Source: Longibacter sp051155795 | GTDB lineage: Bacteria; Bacteroidota; Rhodothermia; Rhodothermales; Salinibacteraceae | Length of the DNA stretch: 64,000 nt | Assembly: GCF_051155795.1 (NCBI RefSeq) | Contig: NZ_DAXETW010000005.1 | Coordinates: forward strand, 1-64,000 | Direction of reading: 5' to 3' | Shown: positions 59,335 through 64,000 of the stretch, one piece after another | Position numbering within the stretch: the first letter of the stretch is position 1 | Layout: each line of letters begins with the position of its first letter | Program-made: the position numbers and the translations under genes | The notes under the pieces: model-generated | Databases searched by the model: none | What the model was told of the DNA's origin: nothing | What the model saw: only the letters and a program-made list of their open reading frames with translations

Positions 59335-60417
59335 TCACCCTATGGTCGCGAGGGCCAGACTAAGAGCGGTGAGCTGCAAACGCATGGCCTCAGACGGCGG
59401 AAGGGGCGTAAGCGAGAATGTGCGAAGCAGGTCCGCAACGGCATCATCGTCGTCAGCCACGTCACGATGGCGAAGGTCGGCGAACCTGTCCCGAAACGCT
59501 TCATAGCGGGCCGGACGATGCGGGTGATCGGATGAAGCAACGGAGGTCGGCCCGCCCGTGAGGACCCACAGCGGTAGCTCCGTTACGAGGCACAGCGGAT
59601 CTCCGCCCCACCCCATCACCATCTCCATCGAACTGTCGTGGAAGCGGCGCGCCATGTCGTCGTCGCCGATCGACCGAAAGTAGGACCGCATCGCCTCCCC
59701 GCGGGGTGTCGTCTGGATACCGGGATCGATCCAGAAAAACCCTTTCTCGCCCTTCCGGTTGTGATCGTGCATGGCGAGGCCCGCCTCGGCCGCCGCGCGC
59801 CTGTATTCGTCCTGCAGGTCCTCTGTGCGATACGTCCAGGGACGATTGATCAGCAAAAGCGCCCCCTCGCTGACCGACATGCCGTGCAGACTGGCGTGCA
59901 AGACAAACGGTGCATGCGGCTTCAGGAACGACGCCACCGCCTCATTCTCCGGCCGCATCGACGGAAACCCAAACTCCAGGTCACGCCCCGGCAGGTCGCG
60001 ACTGACGTGCCGCAGGTAGGCGCGGATGTCGGGCCAGGCCTTGATCCACGGCCGATTCCGATGCTCTCCGTCAGGGTTCGTATGGGGCACGATGTAGAAC
60101 GTAAACCGCTCGAGCACCCCCTCGAATCGATTCGGCTGATCCAGGACCTCGCGAATCATTGACCGAAGCGTCTCCGGACCGACGGGCTCATCCGCGTGGT
60201 TGCCCGCGATCAAGCTGACGTGCCGCTCGCCGCTCCCGAGAACGACCGCGTCGATGGGACGTCCCTCCTCACTCTCCCCGATGGTACGGAACCGTGCAAG
60301 AGACGGATGCCCCTTACAGGCCGTAAGCAACCAGTCTCGTGCCTCGGCACTTGACGCAAAGCTCGGGTCGGGATCGGCGCACGGTGTGAGATCAAACGGG
60401 TCGGATCGGGCCATCAT
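59335..60417 (-). CDS. M14-family zinc carboxypeptidase
   Basis: This 360-residue protein has zinc ligands visible as GNHADEPVG (HxxE, near residue 72) and a later His in FVLHASLHGMS near 172. The substrate-binding VPHTNPDGEHRNR lies near 110, and the probable catalytic Glu in VTELPLWVL near 278. No signal peptide is present, so it likely acts in the cytoplasm. A second Met three bases in is an equal start. Relatives include succinylglutamate desuccinylase-like and murein-tripeptide amidase-like enzymes; the exact substrate is unclear. Confidence 0.88.
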   Translation of the reverse strand: MMARSDPFDLTPCADPDPSFASSAEARDWLLTACKGHPSLARFRTIGESEEGRPIDAVVLGSGERHVSLIAGNHADEPVGPETLRSMIREVLDQPNRFEGVLERFTFYIVPHTNPDGEHRNRPWIKAWPDIRAYLRHVSRDLPGRDLEFGFPSMRPENEAVASFLKPHAPFVLHASLHGMSVSEGALLLINRPWTYRTEDLQDEYRRAAAEAGLAMHDHNRKGEKGFFWIDPGIQTTPRGEAMRSYFRSIGDDDMARRFHDSSMEMVMGWGGDPLCLVTELPLWVLTGGPTSVASSDHPHRPARYEAFRDRFADLRHRDVADDDDAVADLLRTFSLTPLPPSEAMRLQLTALSLALATIG

Positions 60418-60619
60418 GGGCGAAACAGGCGTTCACAGAAATATAGACAAAAAGGATGCATGATGAAGATATGCCCAGAATACGGAGGTTTCAATAATAT
60501 GGCTCCCTGGCTCGGACCCTCACCCGGGGCGCGGGGTTGTGGAGGGCTGCAGGATGCTTGCCTCGGGACGTGTCCGGAGCGGGTCGATGAGTGCGCCTTC
60601 AAAAAACTGAGGGCAACGG

Positions 60620-60649
60620 TTGACAATCCGCATGCTCATCCACTAACTT
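60620..60649 (+). promoter_or_regulatory. Possible promoter of the cold-shock gene
   Basis: TTGACA (60620-60625), an 18-bp spacer and TAACTT (60644-60649) form a near-consensus housekeeping promoter, giving a leader of about 115 nt before the csp ATG. The rest of the 354-bp gap 60418-60771 holds only the hairpin listed next. Confidence 0.45.
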
Positions 60650-60684
60650 CGCCACCGTACCCAGGGCCTCATGTCCGGCTGACC

Positions 60685-60708
60685 CGAAGACGGTTTCGAT
60701 CGTCTTCG
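60685..60708 (+). other. Leader hairpin of the cold-shock gene
   Basis: CGAAGACG (60685-60692) and CGTCTTCG (60701-60708) form a perfect 8-bp stem with an 8-base loop inside the predicted 5' UTR. cspA-type genes often carry structured, temperature-responsive leaders, so this is a candidate control element. Confidence 0.5.
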
Positions 60709-60771
60709 ATCGCCAGCAGGGTGGAGGAGTCCTGCATTACTTCATGCATTCATTGGATTCAACGCAGCATC

Positions 60772-60987
60772 ATGGAAGAGCGCAAAGTCGGAACCGTCAA
60801 GTGGTTCAGCAACGAGAAAGGATTTGGTTTCATCGTGCCTGAAGAGGGAGGTGAGGACCTTTTCGTGCACTATAGCGAAATCAACACTGAAGGGTTTAAG
60901 ACTCTGAATGAGAACGACCGTGTAGAGTTTACGGTCGGCCATACAGATAAGGGCCCGAATGCGCAGGACGTTGACGTGATCGGCTAA
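60772..60987 (+). CDS. Cold-shock protein, CspA family
   Basis: This 71-residue single cold-shock domain has both RNA-binding motifs: KGFGFI (RNP1) and DLFVHYSEI (RNP2). The start is MEERKVGTVKWFSNEKGFGF. The frame is open far upstream, but the ATG at 60772 gives the standard length. It binds single-stranded RNA/DNA and melts RNA structure. It is monocistronic with its own terminator. More Glu/Asp than in E. coli CspA fits an acidic proteome. Confidence 0.96.
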   Translation: MEERKVGTVKWFSNEKGFGFIVPEEGGEDLFVHYSEINTEGFKTLNENDRVEFTVGHTDKGPNAQDVDVIG

Positions 60988-61010
60988 TGCCTCTGACGTC
61001 ACGACGTGCC

Positions 61011-61046
61011 AACGCCCCGACTTGCTTCACGCAGGTCGGGGCGTTT
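61011..61046 (+). terminator. Intrinsic terminator of the cold-shock gene
   Basis: AACGCCCCGAC (61011-61021) pairs with GTCGGGGCGTT (61035-61045), with TGC/GCA pairing inside, followed by a TTTTGCGTTT tract. Confidence 0.9.
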
Positions 61047-61060
61047 TGCGTTTGGGAATA

Positions 61061-61095
61061 GGGTTCAAGGTTCAGGGTTCAAGGTTCGGGGTTCC
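61061..61095. repeat. Heptamer array, five copies of RGGTTCN
   Basis: GGGTTCA, AGGTTCA, GGGTTCA, AGGTTCG, GGGTTCC run in perfect 7-bp register. The unit is the complement of the CCCTGAA family at 57503. It sits between the cold-shock terminator and the end of the DUF5103 gene; 61096-61214 holds nothing else recognised. Confidence 0.9.
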
Positions 61096-61214
61096 CTGAT
61101 GCCCAAACCCATGGACAAACCAAAGTACAAACAAACCCAGCTGTACCCCCTCCCTCGATCGGGTCGAGGTGACCTTGCCCTATGTACACAGTCGCACCTC
61201 CAGACGACGCCGAC

Positions 61215-62552
61215 TTACCGCACGCCTTCGACCGTCCCTACATTCACCAGTCGATCAGAATTGAGGGTGATGTCGCGGTAGTAGACGAACGCCTGGTACC
61301 GGTCGCGTGCCGGAGCGGCGGTTCGGTTCATTTCTGCGCGCAGGCCGGGATCGTCGGTCGCGTAGAAGTACTCGTACCGTCCCTGCTTCAGCAAAACGTC
61401 AGCTTCGTAGCGGCCGCGTCCCTCGACCCACCGCATCCGGTTCTCCGATCTCACCTGGTCGCCGGAGAAGCTCCCGGCCAAGATCACCTCTCCTCCGACC
61501 GGGCGTTCGGCCGGCGGTACGAAGGCGAACGTCGTCTGCACATATTCCGCCGCCGTCTGCGGCCGAGACAGCGCCGTTACGGCATCATTGACCACGATCT
61601 GGGGTCCGATGGGGTCGCGGAACGGCGTGCCGGAAAAGCGAGCCACATCGGGTTCGAGCAGCACCTGAAACGGGGAAACTGACCGGTCGACCCGTTCGAT
61701 GCGTGGTCCCACGCGAAGCTGGCTCAGGTCCAGGGCGTAGCGCGACCGAACGGGAGCAAATGCACGGCCTCGTGACAACTCGAACTCCACTCCGTCGGAG
61801 GGCATCAGGCGCGACCGATTGGCGCACCGCGTGGCCGAGAAGTCCGCATTCCTTGCGAAACAGACGGCGTAGTCGTACGTGCTGCTGCTCAACGCCGGGG
61901 GCGGCACGTAGCGCGCGATCGGACGATCCGACGGCTGTTGCTGCCCGGTCACGATGAGTCCTTCAACGCCGAGGTTCAGCGACCCTGCGTCTTCCGTGAC
62001 GAAGAAGGGCCGCTCGAACAGAACGGCATCCTCCCTCCCCTGCTCGGTCACGCGGACGATGAAGTTGCCGCTCGCCTCAAACTGGATGTCCTCGTTCGGG
62101 AATTGGTAGCGGTAATGCGTGTATCGCACCTCCGTCCCCTGCGACGGCGTGTACTCCAGGACGTTGTCGGACTGGAAACTCGCCAGGAAGCGGCTTGCCG
62201 AAGCATCCCGGTTCCAGTCCCGGTCAGCGTGGTAAAAATAGACCGACACGGGTCCCGACGCCTCCCCGATGAGGTCGAAGGCAAGGGTGAGCGTCTGGGA
62301 GCCGTTCAGACGCAGAATGGGAAGGGCGGCCTCATTCGTCCCGCGGAAGAGCTGGACCGTCTTTGCGCGATCCGCCTGTGGCGCGAGACGGAGACCGGCC
62401 TCCTCCCGGGCGGGCTCGGCGGACTCGGACTCTGCCGTGTCCGTCCCCGCGCAACCCGCGAAAAACAGAACCAGTGCGGCCAGCGTCGACAGCAGGGCCG
62501 GCCGGACACACCACTGCCGCGCAGATCGAGACGAGGAAAAACAGGCGCGCAT
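61215..62552 (-). CDS. DUF5103 (type IX secretion plug-like) lipoprotein
   Basis: This 445-residue protein begins with a lipoprotein signal ending in LVLFFAGC near residue 33; the ATG at 62552 is preferred over 62573. The body shows the DUF5103 pattern: TVQLFRGTNEAALPILRLNGSQ, then LTLAFDLIGEASGPVSVYFYHADRDW-like strands, SFQSDNVLEYTPSQGTEVRYTHYRYQFPNEDIQF, and a late QGRYEYFYATDD. In Bacteroidota this family supplies the plug of the SprA translocon in type IX secretion. Its presence suggests T9SS or a derivative here, though no other T9SS gene is in the window. Confidence 0.82.
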   Translation of the reverse strand: MRACFSSSRSARQWCVRPALLSTLAALVLFFAGCAGTDTAESESAEPAREEAGLRLAPQADRAKTVQLFRGTNEAALPILRLNGSQTLTLAFDLIGEASGPVSVYFYHADRDWNRDASASRFLASFQSDNVLEYTPSQGTEVRYTHYRYQFPNEDIQFEASGNFIVRVTEQGREDAVLFERPFFVTEDAGSLNLGVEGLIVTGQQQPSDRPIARYVPPPALSSSTYDYAVCFARNADFSATRCANRSRLMPSDGVEFELSRGRAFAPVRSRYALDLSQLRVGPRIERVDRSVSPFQVLLEPDVARFSGTPFRDPIGPQIVVNDAVTALSRPQTAAEYVQTTFAFVPPAERPVGGEVILAGSFSGDQVRSENRMRWVEGRGRYEADVLLKQGRYEYFYATDDPGLRAEMNRTAAPARDRYQAFVYYRDITLNSDRLVNVGTVEGVR

Positions 62553-62638
62553 GGAGGACGAGATCAAGACCACGGAGGAAACGGCTGGCTCGTGCCGGCG
62601 GGCCAGTACTCAGAGTATAGGTGATGCATCCATGCCCC

Positions 62639-64000
62639 TCAACCGCCTCGGGAGGTCGATTCGAGTTCGTCACGGGGCGTCTCGTCGTTCCGTTTCCGCA
62701 GCCACTCGGCCCGCTCCGCCAGGTGATGCCAGACGCGGGCTTCGGAACCTGCGCGTCGGTCCGTCATCTCTTCTGCCGCGCGTTGAGCGATGGCGGACAC
62801 CGCTTCCGAGCCACCAGCCCGTGCTGTGAGAGATGCGCGAAGCAGTTCATGAGACAGCGTCACCCGCCATGCGCGCGGGAGCACGTTTCCTCCGATTCGG
62901 TCTACTAGACCCAATGCAGGTCTTTCCCAGTCCGCCGGTCGCTCAGGCAGAGGGATAAGAGAAGCCCAGTGCAACGCCGACGCATCCGGCCGGTGCCCTG
63001 CGTCGTAAAGAAGCGCGGCCCAGAGTTGGGCGCGGCGAATCTCTTGCGGAGCGCGAGGGGAGGACGCCGCCCAGCGCAGCACCTGCTCGGCCCGTGGCAC
63101 GGCCGGCCCACCTCCCACCACGTGTCGCAACAGTGTCGGATTGCGAACCGAAAGGCGCCGTACCCAGATCGCCACGCGCTCGTCCACCCGGTACGGAGGG
63201 ATCGCCGAAACAGCCCGATCGTACATCGTCGCCGCCGAGTCAGGGCGTCTCGCCAGGACCAGCGCATCGCCCCGGACGACGTCGACCCCAGGCGTGTGCC
63301 ACTCCGGGGGAAGGTTGGCCAGACCGGCGAGGACGGTGTCTGCGGGCACAGCCTGCGCCAGCCGGAGTCGGGCGCGCCGCACGTGTGCGGACGCCGATCG
63401 CGGCTCGAGCTGTATGGCACGCTCAAGGTGCGTGATGGCCGCGGACGTGTCGCCCGAAGCCAGTTGACGATCCGCTTCCTGGATCCGGCGGCGGTGCGCC
63501 GGGACGAAGTGCGGGCATCTCGTTTCCAGGAGTGACGGTCGCGCGAACCACCGATCGGCCGTTCCTCCGGCATCGGCATCGATTGGCGTCGACAGTGAGA
63601 GCGCATTACTCCACTCCGCGGCAAGATCGCGGACGGATCGCCCGTATACCCGCTGAAAATCGGCTCGGGCGTAGACGGCTTTCAGTCGTTCCGGTCCATA
63701 CCGATCAAGGAGATACGACACGAACGATCCCATCGTCGTGTACGAGACGGCGCCGCGATCCGTCCAGAACCCTGCAGGTGAGAGGCGCGCGGCCACCGCC
63801 TCGGGAAGGTCCGTGCCGAGTCCGGTGCGCCCCCGCGCCGCGCGGACGAGGTCGTCGGGCGACGGTGCGAGAGACGGCGGCTCCAGGGCAACGGCCCATC
63901 CCTCTACCAGACCCACTGACCACGATGCGCGAACCCCCGGCAACCCGAACGGACGGCCGAACAGGTGCGCGAGTTCGTGCTGGAAGCTACCTTTCAGGCG
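62639..64000 (-). CDS. Exported gluzincin-type metallopeptidase with TPRs, N-terminus beyond the window
   Basis: The frame is open to base 64000, so the start is outside. The first visible residues are RLKGSFQHELAHLFGRPFG, a HELAH zinc motif, followed about 25 residues later by GLVEGWAVALEP, which can supply the third Glu ligand. This is the peptidase MA-like arrangement. After MGSFVSYLLDRYGPERLKAVY come TPR units such as EADRQLASGDTSAAITHLERAI, then a helical C-terminus. It is probably periplasmic or surface-attached. It ends 86 bp before the DUF5103 gene start on the same strand, so co-transcription is possible. Confidence 0.82.
   Translation of the reverse strand, partial: RLKGSFQHELAHLFGRPFGLPGVRASWSVGLVEGWAVALEPPSLAPSPDDLVRAARGRTGLGTDLPEAVAARLSPAGFWTDRGAVSYTTMGSFVSYLLDRYGPERLKAVYARADFQRVYGRSVRDLAAEWSNALSLSTPIDADAGGTADRWFARPSLLETRCPHFVPAHRRRIQEADRQLASGDTSAAITHLERAIQLEPRSASAHVRRARLRLAQAVPADTVLAGLANLPPEWHTPGVDVVRGDALVLARRPDSAATMYDRAVSAIPPYRVDERVAIWVRRLSVRNPTLLRHVVGGGPAVPRAEQVLRWAASSPRAPQEIRRAQLWAALLYDAGHRPDASALHWASLIPLPERPADWERPALGLVDRIGGNVLPRAWRVTLSHELLRASLTARAGGSEAVSAIAQRAAEEMTDRRAGSEARVWHHLAERAEWLRKRNDETPRDELESTSRGG

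Noticed and set aside
1..64000. tRNA or rRNA genes
   Set aside because: No convincing T-loop GTTCRANYC with acceptor stems or rRNA core sequence was seen by eye; a tRNAscan run would be decisive.

Overview
This is a GC-rich bacterial chromosomal segment, probably from the Rhodothermota (Salinibacter-like relatives of the Bacteroidota). That placement rests on acidic, Asp/Glu-rich proteins, the absence of regular Shine-Dalgarno sites, a gene for a DUF5103 protein (type IX secretion plug family), a TPR / DUF4292 / EnvC-like cell-envelope trio, and the general gene repertoire. It is inference: no 16S rRNA or tRNA gene was recognised. Both edges cut genes: a DAO-family flavoenzyme at the left and a HELAH metallopeptidase with TPRs at the right.

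Layout. 1-9.4 kb: two flavoenzymes, Sua5, a DUF1232 protein, a two-gene outer-membrane unit (BamA/TamA-like barrel plus a large secreted partner), an Fn3-like membrane protein, a ferredoxin and a lipoprotein. 9.4-17.5 kb: a GCS2-type ligase fused to two CBS domains, the TPR / DUF4292 / EnvC-like operon and lpdA. 17.5-25.7 kb: M1 peptidase, metG, a phosphotransferase/P-loop kinase fusion, pncA and an aldehyde dehydrogenase. 25.8-38.8 kb: a PEGA-domain Ser/Thr kinase with a small partner, purN-purH, mreB-mreC-dacB, and hslV-NYN-hslU. 38.8-44.0 kb: a poly-Asp lipoprotein, a histidine kinase/NtrC-family regulator pair and a small orphan protein. 44-50.4 kb: DnaA boxes and dnaA, an SDR, an S9 peptidase and a broken gene. 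50.4-64 kb: an FMO-like enzyme, a divergent ATP-grasp / abgT pair, uvrC, a transposase remnant, the SpmA/SpmB pair, an M14 peptidase, a cold-shock gene, the DUF5103 lipoprotein and the partial peptidase.

The most interesting signal is regulatory. The NtrC-family regulator (complete AAA+ domain with GAFTGA) is preceded by TGTCTCA boxes spaced by multiples of 11 bp, directly abutting a GG-N10-GC promoter. The same box recurs as a perfect 9-bp-arm dyad upstream of the small orphan gene, and as tandem 11-mers between the divergent ATP-grasp and abgT genes. Together these suggest a small sigma-54 regulon inside this window. The abgT leader also carries a strong intrinsic terminator plus a competing hairpin, although no upstream gene reads in that direction. 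Other points of note are a NYN-domain nuclease-like gene inserted between hslV and hslU, four arrays of 7-8 bp degenerate tandem repeats in intergenic DNA, and a pseudogene with two in-frame TAG codons.
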